64,000 nt of DNA. Origin: Nemertoderma westbladi (taxonomy: Eukaryota; Xenacoelomorpha; Nemertodermatida; Nemertodermatidae). Below, in pieces: positions 11,302-22,180 of the stretch. Made by a program: the position numbers and the translations under genes. Positions within the stretch are counted from its first letter, which is position 1, and each line of letters begins with the position of its first letter. The DNA lies in NCBI GenBank assembly GCA_032718475.1, contig JAUCBJ010008594.1:1-64000 (forward strand), written 5' to 3'. The notes under the pieces were generated by a model. It ran no database searches. It was not told where the DNA came from and saw nothing but the letters and a program-made list of their open reading frames with translations.

Positions 11302-12480
11302 ACTGTACACGAGATTACCTGTGGTGTACCGCAAGGTAGTATATTAGGTCATCTCCTTTTTGTATGCTATGTAAATGATATGATAAGTAGTATAGATCCC
11401 GATTTTAAACTCATTTTATATGCCGACGACAGTGCTCTTATTTTCTCTCATAAAGATCCTATCCATATTTCCCAAAAGTTAAGTGCAGTTCTAGAATCCT
11501 GTAATGAGTGGTTGGTTGATAATAAGCCATCCATTCACTACGGTAAGACTGAAAGTATTTTGTTTGGTTCCAAAAGAAAGTTAAAGAAGGTAACTAAGTT
11601 TGAAGTCACTAGTAATGGACATAAGATTGAAAATAAAAAGGAAGTTAAATATTTAGGCGCCACATTGGATAACTGCTTATCAGGAGAAAGTACAGTGAAA
11701 AATATTTTCTCGAAAGTTATCAGTAGGCTTAGGTTTCTATACAGAAATAAAAATAGTTTGAACACCGACTCCCGCAAGTTACTTTGGTCTTCTTTAATAC
11801 AGTGTCACATGGACTATGCGTGCTCTTCTTGGTATGAAGGCTTAACCAAACAGCTTAAATGTAAATTACAAGTAGCTCAGAATAAAGTAGTACGATTTAT
11901 TAAAGACTGCAAACCTAGGCATCACCTAACTCCAGATGACTTTTCTGAATCTGGACCACTTAACTTAGATAGTAGAGTTAAGCAGCTACGCCTTAACCAT
12001 GTGCATAAAGTGTATTATGGTAAATGTCCTAATTACCTAAAACAAAAATTCAACAGAGTACGCGATATACACTCTTGCAGTACCAGAGCTTGTGCTACAA
12101 ACTTCTACCTCCCGAATTATAAATCCTTTGAATCTGATACTTTCTTTTTTAACGTCATTAAAAATTGGAACGCTCTGCCTAATTAAATTAAAAACCTAGA
12201 TAATCAACATTCTTTTAAATCTGCAGTTAAATCTCACCTCCGTGTGCAATGTAAAAATAGGTACAATAGTCCCACAGTAAGTTATTAGTTTATTAATTAT
12301 TTACTATTTATACTGTAATTACGTTAAATATTAAATTGTTCTGTACATTAAATCTTTATCGTTGAGTCGGGCATTGTCACGCTCTCGGTAAAGTTGTACA
12401 TGTACATAGTGTAATTACGTTTTATATTGGTTTTAGGTTAGCGTAGTGTAATATTGTATTTGTAACCAAGTAACATAAAA
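11302..12480 (+). pseudogene. 5'-truncated LINE (CR1/L2/Jockey group) reverse transcriptase with 3' UTR
   Basis: The frame opens inside the RT domain with GVPQGSILG and then YVNDM. The catalytic LYADDSALIF box follows at about 11,404-11,437, then the thumb region (KTESILFGSKRKL, VKYLGATLD) and the C-terminal FNVIKNWNALP motif. An in-frame TAA at 12,184 precedes about 33 further plausible codons ending at 12,288. An AT-rich 3' UTR continues to about 12,480. There is no endonuclease and no fingers domain, so the copy is dead on arrival. The clade is inferred from motif style only. Confidence 0.85.
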
Positions 12481-12529
12481 GCCAAAATTGTCCGGGCCTC
12501 CCTTCCCTTGTTTCTGCTCTTGAGCATGT

Positions 12530-13660
12530 ATTTTCTGATATTGACATTGAATTGGATTCAGAAATTAAATATAGACAATGGACCTCTAACTCTGAACTTG
12601 TTGTCAAGCTAAGCACTGTTGATGAGTATATTGATTTTGCTTCTAAGCTAATTTATAATGGTTTGCAACATTCATTCATATCTAAAATGCAATCAGAAAG
12701 GCTTTCAAAGTTAAAAGAAGAACTATCATCCTCAGACTGCATAGTCCTCTTAGTTCGCTGAGAATTACAGTTTTGTTTGTCAAGATGCTGTTCAAGGGTA
12801 TCACTGGGACAACACACAGGCAACTGTTCATCCTTTTGTTGTTTACCTTAAAGATAAAAGTTCAACAAAATTGGTGTCCTACAGTTACTGTGTAATTGGT
12901 GATGAGAGAGATCATACATTTCATACATACATTTCTAAGCGCATTAATACTCCATATAAAGAATCAGTTTCCCCAAATTCAAGGTACAGTTTTCATTACT
13001 TTTCTGATGGTTCTTCGCAACAGTATAAGAATTGTAAAAACTTTACAAACCTTTGTATGCACCAAGCAGACATAGCTGTAGAAGCTGAGTGGAATTTTTT
13101 TGCAACATCCCATGGGAAAAGTACTTGTGATGGCATAGGAGGAACCTCCAAAAGGTTGGTTGCCAGGGCTAGTTTGCAGGCCTCAAGTGATAGTCAGATA
13201 TTAACTCCAGCAGATATGTTTAAATTGTTAAACACAAATGTCAAAAATGTCCACTACTTTTATATTTCTAAAGAAGAAGTTGCACAACATACTTCTAAAA
13301 TAACTTCAAGACTTACTGATGCAGCAACAGTATCTGGCACACGGAGTCATCATAAATTTGTTCCTATTGCAGGAGATTCGAATCATCTAAAAATGTTTAG
13401 AATCTCTGCTGATTCTGACTTCACCATCATGTCACCTACATCACATTTGTCACCAGTTTCAGCTGAGGTAGATATAGGAACAGGAAAGTGGGTTTCAGTA
13501 ATATACAGTATGTTAAGGCCTGGTACTTAGGAATGATAGAAGATCATTCTGACGAGTATAATGATATATATGTCACATTCATGCACCAAGCCCAAGCACA
13601 ACAATCCTCTAAACTAAACTGGAAATGGCCTGCACAGAAGGATGAGTGTCAGACCGACCG
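12530..13660 (+). pseudogene. Decayed DDE-like transposase (family unnamed here)
   Basis: Three overlapping frames give one protein related to abundant uncharacterised invertebrate proteins that I regard as RNase H-fold transposases. Visible blocks are the N-terminal part (12,552-12,761), then QGYHWDN and ATVHPF, then FSDGSSQQYKN with a candidate catalytic Asp, then EWNFFATSHGKS and CDGIGG. The C-terminal WYLGMIEDHSDEYNDIYV is in another frame. A frameshift near 12,755 destroys the conserved first acidic block (expected just before AENYSF), and another near 13,500 separates the C terminus. The element's right flank ends at a TTAA (see 13,620-13,999). It begins directly after the LINE 3' UTR, so its left end is probably lost. 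Confidence 0.65.
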
Positions 13661-13999
13661 ACCAACAGACAGACCTACATTCAGGTTGTCAGAAAGACAG
13701 ACAGACAGAAAATGCCGTAAAACAAGATAAGTAACCTCGCATATGAAATCAGAGACTAGCAAAACCCAAAACAAAACTAATATCTAGATGGTGTGCTTTC
13801 CAACATTTTGATAGAATGACTGAAAGACAGACCGGCGGACAGACATCCATAACTCGAGAAGTAAAATAGATTTCGATAAGCCGTTTCCAGATTTGGAATT
13901 CTTATTAAAACCTGTTCTAGATGAAATAAAAAAAAATCGAAAATTTCGATCTGGGGGTGGGGGGGGGGGGAGTACCCCCCCCCCCCCCCCCCCCCCCTT
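13620..13999 (+). mobile_element. Right end of TTAA-type transposon with GACA runs and G-run/C-run terminus
   Basis: Contains gacagaccggcggacagac tracts, then ataactcgagaagta, then tttccagatttggaatt and ctagatgaaat, and finishes with a G-run (13,955-13,971), agta, and a C-run running into TTAA (13,997-14,000). The ctcgagaag-to-tagatgaaat block is shared in order with the right end of the TTAA element at 49,245-50,469. The G-run/C-run/TTAA ending mirrors the left end of the element at 50,522. Confidence 0.6.
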
Positions 14000-14242
14000 A
14001 AGGAATTTTGGTTCCACCGGCTTTAGATCCTAGAGCACCTTCGATCCTGAACGAACTTAGATCTTGGGTGAACATAGATCCTTCCCATATGAACTTACAG
14101 TACCGCTTTCAAATAACGTCGTATTGGATCCTAATAGGATCCTATTAGGATCCAAGTCACTGATTCACTACTATAGGAGTTAGGATTTAATTGGAAATGA
14201 AATTTAGCCCAAATTCCAGACTTGGAGGCACTTAGGATTTGA
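14000..14242. repeat. Diverged satellite block with inverted partner at 22.1 kb
   Basis: The block carries gaacttagatcttgggtgaa and the palindromic ggatcctaataggatcc. The stretch 14,099-14,155 is found inverted at 22,127-22,177 (cgctttcaaataacgtc versus gacgttatttaaaagcg), while neighbouring 21-bp units appear in direct orientation. It ends at the BEL-type target duplication TTTGA (14,238-14,242). Confidence 0.6.
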
Positions 14243-14793
14243 TGTGACGGGATCCGAGAGGATCCCGGTTTATCCGGTGTTGTTATCGTACGCGTCAGCC
14301 GCACCGTCGGTGGAAAAGATATAGGAGTTTTGCTTGTTCCGACGTTCTGTTAATAATATAGGATAGATAACATATAGACATAGAGATAGCACTGATGTAC
14401 CGGTGAATATACTGAGTAATACTGGTGATGGCGGTGACGGTCTAACTGTCACCGTACTACCTGACTGTAGTGACAGACTGAGATAACTGAACTAAATGAT
14501 CACTGTACAGGTAATATATACTGCACGGGTTGGCCTCATTGCATTACCCAGTCGATGCCTTCCCCCCTATTGGCTAATATCCTACTTGTCACCCTTTGCC
14601 CCCCTCTGAAGTGCTTCCCTTCGCCCTTGCTATTCTCTCTCTGTCAGGGGTGTGGCCCCTGACCCCTATTGTGTGTTTCTCCTTCCCACTTTGTTGGGGT
14701 GACACGAGGTTGATATTGGTAATCAACCTCGTGCTCCCAATATTGCTTAACGGCTTACTTTGTGGGGTGTTAGCGGAATTGAATAAGCTAACA
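14243..14793 (-). repeat. 3' LTR of the gag-only element
   Basis: Paired with 20,151-20,699. The two LTRs differ by scattered substitutions and 1-4-nt indels, so the insertion is not brand new. Contains the hairpin-like gaggttgatattggtaatca followed by acctc. Confidence 0.9.
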
Positions 14794-14802
14794 CTCCCCC
14801 CC

Positions 14803-16440
14803 ATGCTATCTTCCCGGTGAGAAGATAGCATCCACCTCAAGTGCGCTACAATTCCGCTGGATCCCGATCTAGTATCGGGTGTGGGGTGGGATCTATTTTC
14901 TTCGGAGTCGGCTTTCCAGGCCGCTCCCTATGGGTATGATGTCACTACCCTCTGGCGTCTCGTGTCGGGCCGATCGTGCGCTTCTCTCACACAATTTTTG
15001 TTTCCCCGAACACTCTCACCCTAACTCTCGCATACTCCCGGACCTCCTCGTCCCACACTCTTCCTCTCACTTCTCCTCCCCCACACTTGAATTGCGCCCA
15101 CGCTCTCTTCGCACTCCGCACTATCACCTCTCTACTCTCTGTCACCCCCTAAGGCCCTAATTTCTAATGCTACCCCTGTGCTATCATACTATCTACCTAC
15201 TACTTACTTGCTAACTATCTAACTCTCTTACTAACTCTAACTATCTCTCTAAGCCTACTAACTTTAACTCTACTAAGTCTAACTAACTCCTACTAACTCT
15301 CTACTTCTACTAACTCTCTCTAACTCTTACCGACTCTTCTAACTACGTGGCGCTTAGGGTGCCCACGACCCCTCTACTACTAACTCTAACTAAAACCCTC
15401 TAGGTCTACCAACTCTCTAGCCCTTTAACTAGAACTCTCTAACTCTACCCACTCTTCTAACTACGTGGCGCTTGCGGTGCCCACGACCACTCTACTATCT
15501 GGCACCCTATGTGCCCGTCTCTACTACTCTACTACCTGGCACCCTATGTGCCCTCTCTACTACCTCTAACTCTCTAACTCTACTACCTGGCACCCTATGT
15601 GCCCGTCTCTACTATTCTACTCTCTGGCACCCTATGTGCCCTCTCTACTACTTCTAACACTCTAACTCTACTACCTGGCACCCTATGTGCCCTCTCTACT
15701 ACTCTACTCTATCTACATCTTACTCCCTTTCGTCTACTCGACTGCACGTGACGCTCTGAGTGCCGGCAGAGTGGGTACGTTAATTATGTGAACTACTACT
15801 AACTCTTACTAACTCTACTAACTCAACTAACTCTACTAACTATCAACTAACTCTACTAACTCTCTACTAACTCAACTAACTCTACTACTAACTTCTTGTG
15901 CCCGGCACCTCTTGTGCCCGGCACCCACCCTAATTAACATACCCTGCTCTTACATCAAACACGTCATCACGTCCGTGCCCCACTAAGTTCAACGCATCCC
16001 CTACTAACTCTAACTACGTGGCGCTTGCGGTGCCCACAACCACTCTGCTTACTACTTCCTACGTGGCGCTTACGGTGCCCACAACCTCTACTGCTACTAC
16101 TTTCTACGTGGCGCTTACTGGTCCCACGACCCTCTACTACTCTACTCTCTACTCCTAACGGTACTACGTACCCTCTACTAACTTCTCTAACTCTCTACTA
16201 ACTAACGGTACTACGTACCCTCTTACTCTTACTAACTCTCTAACTAACGGTACTACGTACCCTCTTACTAACTCTAACTCTCTCTAACTAACGGTACTAC
16301 GTACCCTCTTACTACTCTAACTCTCTCTAACTAACGGTACTACGTACCCTCTAACTCTTACTAACTACGGTACTACGTACCCTCTAACTCTTACTAACTA
16401 ACGGTACTACTCTCTTACTACCTAACTTCTACCTACTTTA
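14803..16440. repeat. CT-rich minisatellites in the 3' untranslated part of the gag-only element
   Basis: Several interleaved arrays are visible: ctctactaactctaac microsatellite; ctggcaccctatgtgccc units (15,490-15,700); tacgtggcgcttacggtgcc units (15,345-16,130); and cggtactacgtaccctc units (16,155-16,410), the last containing the palindrome ggtactacgtacc. No coding potential. Confidence 0.85.
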
Positions 16441-16468
16441 TTATTTAATTATTTTTATTAATTTTTAA

Positions 16469-17251
16469 TTAAATAATTATTTTCCGTGGGAAGGGCGTCT
16501 CGCCCTCATTCCCACCCCCCTCAGTCCAAAACATTGGACGACTAAAAACTCTCAGGTGCCCCTTCTTCCAGTAGGCACTCTCCCACTGCCCTCCTATACG
16601 TCCTCTAACTCTTCGCCACACTCTCTTCGATACTACCTCTGCTGGCCTCCCCCTTCGTATGTGCGCTGGCATTAAAGGCCTCGACGACCCCCGCTCGTAC
16701 CTCGGTATACACGACGTCCGCCCATGTAATGCCCCCTCGCACTGTGCCAGTCCTGCGTGCGTATGCAACACGCCTCCTTCTACTTTCCCGGCTCCTTTAT
16801 GTTTGCTCATGGGCTTCTCTGCCCCTGGTCTAGTCCTTTCACATCCTCTCCCTTTCCAACACTCTCCGGATCTGTGTCCTTTTACCACACATCGATGACA
16901 TAGTCCGTTTGCGTCTGTGTAGGCTACACGATCTCGTTTGGGCAACGCTTGCCAGTACTTACAACTCCTGGTCTTATGGGTTCCGTCCCGATGTAATTGA
17001 CATTCGAATCCTGGATTATAGCGTTTCCTGTATAGTCCTTCACGTATCGCGCCTAGGTTTATATGTACCGATTTAGTGTTTCGATTGCCTAGACTCGGCC
17101 TACTGGGTATATTGGGATTGTGTTTATTTTTGGTGTTATTTTCTTTCTGTCCCTGCCACGGTGTGGCCCTGCTACCAGCTAACTGTGGACTAGCAGTCCC
17201 CTGTATGGCCGCGTGTGGTAGCGACTGTCCGCACGACCTGTTCTCGTCCAA
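16469..17251 (-). CDS. Gag zinc-knuckle region of the gag-only element
   Basis: This 260-codon frame carries two zinc knuckles. The first is CQLHRDGTHKTRSC, with His in place of the second Cys. The second is CHRCVVKGHRSGEC, a canonical CX2CX4HX4C. The intervening linker with ALPKRDR is typical of the nucleocapsid part of BEL/Pao Gag. The last residues come from the conserved non-coding post-pol segment, so the natural C terminus is uncertain. It probably joins the upstream frame (17,273-18,232) through a frameshift or lesion near 17,260. Confidence 0.65.
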   Translation of the reverse strand: MDENRSCGQSLPHAAIQGTASPQLAGSRATPWQGQKENNTKNKHNPNIPSRPSLGNRNTKSVHINLGAIREGLYRKRYNPGFECQLHRDGTHKTRSCKYWQALPKRDRVAYTDANGLCHRCVVKGHRSGECWKGRGCERTRPGAEKPMSKHKGAGKVEGGVLHTHAGLAQCEGALHGRTSCIPRYERGSSRPLMPAHIRRGRPAEVVSKRVWRRVRGRIGGQWESAYWKKGHLRVFSRPMFWTEGGGNEGETPFPRKIII

Positions 17252-17272
17252 GGGAGTTCGATGTTCTTGCTC

Positions 17273-18232
17273 CTATTGGGGTATATTGTCGATATTGTGA
17301 TGGGGGAATGTCACCCTGTCCCCCCCCCAGGCCGGTATGTTTGGTACTGGGGTTGATGTTAATATATTGGGGCCCATACATCTATCTCCAATAACTCTCC
17401 CCTCCCCTGGATATATGTTATGTCCCTGTGTATTATAGTCATGCTGCTGTACCGATATAGGCCTACCCACTTCTTGCCTACCTACCGGTATGTACTCCGC
17501 GGCTTCCGGGTTTAATCCCGTCGTTCGCGCTACCCTATCGCCTATTCTATCTCTCCCAGCATGGCCTATAATAGTATGCGCAGTAAGGCCTACAGTATGT
17601 CCTGCAGTCTGCATGTGCCCTTTCGAACCGAAGTTTATTCTTCTCGAATCTCGAATCTCCCCGCGACTACCGCACTCTCGATCGGCAGCTATATCCCGTC
17701 GGGAAGCTTCTCTTCGATCCCCTCTCCTGTTCTCGACTTTGCATTGGTACGTCCTGTACCCCTCTCTTGGCGTGCGGTGCGTTTCTCCGGGGCGACGGCA
17801 ATCTCCCGAAGTTCGACCCCACTGACTCCCTGACTCCATCTCTACTATCGACGGTCCGTTATCCGTCCTCGCACTCCTATCGTTCGTGGCGACACTTTTT
17901 CTACTATCTCCTCTTCTTCTCTTTTCAGTGCAGTATTCCGGCTCGTGAGATCTCTCGTCGACCTCCCGGTTAAACTCCACTGTTCTTCTTCCCTCTTCTA
18001 ATCGGGCTCGACGCTTCGTCTGCCCTCTCGCGACGTCAACCTGCCTCTCTCTGCTCGATCGCACGCCGCTGGGGATACTCGCAATCCCCCTATTACTCTC
18101 CGTCGCCGGGTGTTGCGGTTTACCTAGCTCGGCCCGCGCATTATCCGCCGACGCCTGTGGGACACTCTCTGCCCCCCCCCCTCTCTCTACTAATCTCTCG
18201 CGGTGGGGTGCCCGTAGCCCCCCCCCCCCCAC
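17273..18232 (-). CDS. Middle Gag-like frame, Arg-rich
   Basis: A 319-codon frame between the N-terminal Gag frame and the zinc knuckles, very rich in Arg, Gly, Glu and Ser, with no recognised domain. Its extreme composition follows from the C-rich plus strand, so part of the openness may be compositional. Position in the element and frame adjacency make it the likely central part of the Gag polyprotein. Confidence in real translation is moderate to low. Confidence 0.4.
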   Translation of the reverse strand: MGGGGLRAPHRERLVERGGGAESVPQASADNARAELGKPQHPATESNRGIASIPSGVRSSRERQVDVARGQTKRRARLEEGRRTVEFNREVDERSHEPEYCTEKRRRGDSRKSVATNDRSARTDNGPSIVEMESGSQWGRTSGDCRRPGETHRTPREGYRTYQCKVENRRGDRREASRRDIAADRECGSRGEIRDSRRINFGSKGHMQTAGHTVGLTAHTIIGHAGRDRIGDRVARTTGLNPEAAEYIPVGRQEVGRPISVQQHDYNTQGHNIYPGEGRVIGDRCMGPNILTSTPVPNIPAWGGDRVTFPHHNIDNIPQ

Positions 18233-18745
18233 CCGCCACTTCTAACTTCACTATCTCTTACTACACCTTCTGCGTCCCTCTTGTCGGACACTCTCTACCC
18301 CCCCTCTCTCGCCACTAATCTTTCGTGGTGGGGCTCCTGTAGCCCCCCCCCCCCCCCCACTCGCCACTTCTAACTTCACTACCTCTCTACTACACCTCTA
18401 CACCCCTCTTGTGGGGCATTCTCTCCCCCCCCTCTCTCGCCACTAATCTTCTGTGGTGGGGCGCCTGTAGCCCCCCCCCCCCCCCCACTCGCCACATCTT
18501 ACTTCACTATCTCTTACTTCGTCTCTACACCCCTCTCTAGTCGACGCACTGTCTCTACTACGGCTGGGTCTATTCACCCCCGCCTCTCTCTCTACTACTG
18601 CGTGGCCTATCAGGCCCACCTCGGGTTGGCTCAACCCCGCTACCTCCTGCCTACCAACTACGTGGCCTACCAGGCCGCCGTCGGGTTGGCTTAACCCCGC
18701 CACTTCCTGCCTACTAACTACGTGGCCTACCAGGCCCCCGTCTGC
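18160..18745. repeat. Two coding-region minisatellites with C-runs
   Basis: Three copies of a roughly 120-bp unit (18,160-18,500) each contain cgtggtggggc and a run of 14-17 C. They are followed by three copies of a roughly 60-bp unit (18,595-18,740) containing cgtggcctaccaggcc and cgggttggctcaacccc. Confidence 0.85.
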
Positions 18746-18840
18746 CGGGCTATACACGTCTGACACGCTCACATTAATAGCACCATTCCCAATATTATTT
18801 GTTAAATCAATTAAATTATTAGAATTTGAAACGGGATTAT

Positions 18841-20097
18841 TTAAATTATTAAATTAGAATTATTTGAATTATTCTGAATATTTGAACTAATATTATTATT
18901 TGAATTTAAATTTAAATTACTACTACCAGGTAAAATATTATTTGCTGCAATAAAGGGATTAGGGTTATCTACTACGGTACTATTAATATTAACTATTTCT
19001 AACGTACTACTACTACCCCCCCCCCCGCCCGTACGGCTACACCAGTTCTGGTTCTCTCGCCCGGTGTATGTAAGTGGGGTCTCACTCTCTGATAGTTCCA
19101 ACCGCGCCAGTTCTAGTCGGCGCTGATTCAGTTTGGCTTGATATTGCGTAAGCCACTCTAGTCGGGCACGCAAATCATCCCGCACGCGCTTACTCTCTAT
19201 CTCTCTCTCCTGATCTCTACACTCCTCGGCTCTCTCTCTATCCTCCCTTTCCCACTCTCTAACACTCTGGGCTAGCTCCGCAATTTCTAAATCATACGCC
19301 AGATTTATCTCCCGCACCCTTCTTTCTTTTGCGGAGGATGTAGCAGACTTATCGGTTGCGACGGACTCCCGTCGCCCCTCCGTCCCACCAACTTTCCCCC
19401 GCCTCCCGGAACTTCCTCCGACCGACGAGACCGAATCCTCGGGTTTAACCTCGGATTCGCCCTCCTCAGGTCTCTTCCAACCCACTAATTTTACTCCCCG
19501 GGCACCGACTAAGTATGGCCCTACGTACACTACGCTAGGTTCCATACCCCCACATTCCCATAGTTCAAACAGTTCGCTGGCAACCCCTTTTGCTCTCTCC
19601 TCGGCTAGTTCTCTCTGCCCAAAATGCATTAGGTAATCAAAGTGTCTGTTCGACTCACCTAGTCGTTTCCTCAATCTCACCTCGTCTATCTTCGCCCCTC
19701 CTTTGGCCCCTCTCAGTTGCTTCCGGGTCGCGAGGTAGGCTCGTCGGAGCCGGTCGCTGACTCCGACGTCCTCGTCGCCGACCTCTCCTCCATCTCTCCG
19801 GGTCCGACGTCGTACCGGTGGCCCCACCGTCGATGTTCCGGTGGGCCGTCCGTCGCCCTCGGCCTGTGGCTGGCCGGCGACATCGGTACGTCGACCCTCG
19901 CTCCGCGTCGACTCGTCTTTCTCCTTTTCGACTCCCGACTCGTCCTCTCCTTGTAGACGGCCCCCTTCATCTTGGATCGCCGGATCGTTCGTCGACGGAT
20001 CCGGCGTTGTGGGTTGATACCGTCTCGCCGTGGCCTCGCGGATCGTTAGATCGTCGTCCGGGGTCCGCGGCGGTGTCGCTTCTCTTTCTTGACTCAT
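18841..20097 (-). CDS. N-terminal Gag of the gag-only BEL/Pao-type element
   Basis: A 418-codon frame starting at an ATG about 50 nt inside the 5' LTR end, the expected place for gag. The N-terminal 130 residues are charged and low complexity. Residues about 140-215 form a compact, possibly folded segment (SNRHFDYLMHFGQRELAEER, FELWECGG, VVYVGPYLVGARG). A long charged helix or coiled coil follows, with many Glu/Arg heptads at about 255-345. The C terminus is an Asn/Ser-rich tail from an AT-rich stretch. No enzymatic motif. The gag call rests on position and the downstream zinc knuckles. Confidence 0.65.
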   Translation of the reverse strand: MSQEREATPPRTPDDDLTIREATARRYQPTTPDPSTNDPAIQDEGGRLQGEDESGVEKEKDESTRSEGRRTDVAGQPQAEGDGRPTGTSTVGPPVRRRTRRDGGEVGDEDVGVSDRLRRAYLATRKQLRGAKGGAKIDEVRLRKRLGESNRHFDYLMHFGQRELAEERAKGVASELFELWECGGMEPSVVYVGPYLVGARGVKLVGWKRPEEGESEVKPEDSVSSVGGSSGRRGKVGGTEGRRESVATDKSATSSAKERRVREINLAYDLEIAELAQSVREWEREDRERAEECRDQEREIESKRVRDDLRARLEWLTQYQAKLNQRRLELARLELSESETPLTYTGRENQNWCSRTGGGGGSSSTLEIVNINSTVVDNPNPFIAANNILPGSSNLNLNSNNNISSNIQNNSNNSNLII

Positions 20098-20150
20098 CTT
20101 CAGTGTTTCCGTGGCTATCAGCTACAGTTCGGCAGGCCTAGAATTTAGAC

Positions 20151-20699
20151 TGTGACGGGATCCGAGAGGATCCCGGTTTATCCGGTGTTGCTTATGTACG
20201 CGTCAAGGGCCGCACCGTTCGGTGGAAAAGATATAGGAGTTTTGCTTGTTCCGACGTTCTCTAATAATATAGGATAGATAAATATAGACTGAGATAACTG
20301 ATGTACCGGTAGAATATACTGAGTAAACTGGTGTGGCGATGACGGTCTAAATTGTCACCGTACTACCGTGACTGTAGTGACAGACTGAGATAACTGAACA
20401 AATGATCACTGTACAGATAATATATACTGCACGGGTTGGCCTCATTGCATTACCCAGTCGATGCCTTCCCCCCTATTGGCTAATATCCTACTTGTCACCC
20501 TTTGCCCCCCTCTGAAGTGCTTCCCTTTGCCCTTGCTATTCTCTCTCTGTCAGGGGTATGGCCCCTGACCCCTATTGTGTGTTTCTCCTTCCCACTTTGT
20601 TGGGGTGACACGAGGTTGATATTGGTAATCAACCTCGTGCTCCCAATATTGCTTAACGGCTCACTTTATGGGGTGTTAGCGGAATTGAATACGCTAACA
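20151..20699 (-). repeat. 5' LTR of the gag-only element
   Basis: Matches 14,243-14,793; starts tgtgacggg and ends gctaaca in plus-strand reading, and abuts TTTGA at 20,700. The sequence next to its inner end on the minus strand does not start with TGG, so a standard tRNA primer-binding site is not obvious. Confidence 0.9.
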
Positions 20700-20704
20700 T
20701 TTGA

Positions 20705-22110
20705 CTTGGATTTCATTAGGAATTTACTTGGAAATCGGCGCTTACTTTGATGTCTGGAAGGTGGACTGACTCAGACTATGCTTGTGCTGGTCCACTTCTT
20801 CTCTATCCTGTCAATCATTAAGTTGTACAGAATGTACTAGACTCAGCATAACGTTTGCGTAGTGTTCAGTTCATTGAGGTATATAATATTTAAAATATAA
20901 ACTCTAATAATAGATGAAATCCACACACATCCGCACACCTAGCTAACGTCCGTGGACTGGGCTGGCTCTGGAATAATTTGAAATCGTATTGAACTTACAA
21001 ATAAATATAGGATCACACACTGTATTTATTACTATTGAACATTTTGAGTAATAAAGAGTAAAACACAATGTTTGTGTAATTATTAATAGAATAAATATTA
21101 GTTTATTTTCATTTATTAGTTTAATTAATAATTAGACAGGGGCTAAAACTGGGCGACTAAATAAATGTATGTTATCCACGGGAAATTTTAATTTCCTATA
21201 CACATTGACATTCTGCTCACTATATACAAACACTGCTTGCTGTAAAGAGGAGTACAGGGGTAGATAATTGGGTATTCAATTATTATAGTCTTAAAAATAT
21301 ATATGGGCTATTAATTATTAGCAGCCCACTTACTGCCCAACACGCTGTATCTCATTGTGTAGTTAAATATCCGTTCGGCCCATTGCCCCACCCCCCCCCC
21401 CCCTCCCTTCCCGACATAGATAAACTGTAATATTGAATGCCATATTTTACTGAAACACACAAGTTCCGTATTTAAACATAACACCCACAAACCACATTAC
21501 ACTCTCCAAGCAGATTCCGCAACATGTCACAATCCATATCGCTACCGCTACGAAAAATAAATGACATAACATCCTACAGACAGGAATTAACAGACCCGTA
21601 TGGGTGGTATAGTGGTTTGTAATACACTTAACCTCTTGGCATATTGATATTAATATTAATTTTAAATTATATTTATTATACCATGGAAATGGTAAAATAG
21701 CCAGATCTAAAAAGTTCGCACAATAATTTAAATAAAATTATTAAAAGTTTGACGTCCGAATAAAATCAGATTACGCCTTAGCAGCCCACTACTTGTTGAG
21801 GCTCACTCAACGTGTTGGCGGCCATATTTTACACAAGCGGCGATACCTTTACCGTATGGTGTAGTTAATGTTGAGTTACAGCCAGTAGTGTGTTCTTTGC
21901 ATATTTAACATTAGCCTATGGGGAGTATTGTTGTTGAAGATAAGTCAGGGGAAGGGAAATACAACTCAACCACTAGACAAAGCGGCTCTCTTTACTACAT
22001 TCAGTTAGCCCGGGAGGGTGATTGACAGACACTTCTAAGCTTTGATATTTAGCCGCTCTAGGTAGACTTACATTAGGCAAATTCCAAGTGATTTCCTAAA
22101 GGTTATTTAT
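20705..22110. other. Intergenic, no gene recognised
   Basis: AT-rich DNA with a poly-C tract near 21,389-21,404. A tiny frame at 21,524 (MSQSISLPLRKIND) runs into a possible donor (gtatgg), but nothing supports it as an exon. Confidence 0.45.
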
Positions 22111-22180
22111 TTCCTATTAGGTTCCTATTAGGATCCTATTAGGATCCAATAGGACGTTATTTAAAAGCGTTACTGTAGAT

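Larger units (their letters stand above)
14243..20699 (-). mobile_element. Complete BEL/Pao-type LTR element lacking pol (gag-only, non-autonomous)
   Basis: Two LTRs of about 550 bp (14,243-14,793 and 20,151-20,699) start tgtgacgggatccg and end gctaaca on the plus strand. They are flanked by the 5-bp duplication TTTGA (14,238-14,242 and 20,700-20,704). On the minus strand the 3' LTR is preceded by a purine tract (complement of ctccccccc, 14,794-14,802). The interior encodes Gag-like frames with zinc knuckles and then passes straight into the post-pol region; no protease, RT, RNase H or integrase is present. The post-gag segment at 16,480-16,530 matches 42,292-42,335, just after the pol of the BEL/Pao element at 40 kb, which supports the superfamily call. 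Confidence 0.85.

Noticed and set aside
19713-20141. Overlapping plus-strand frames in the GC-rich gag of the BEL-type element
   Set aside because: Compositional shadows of the 418-codon minus frame that starts just inside the LTR.
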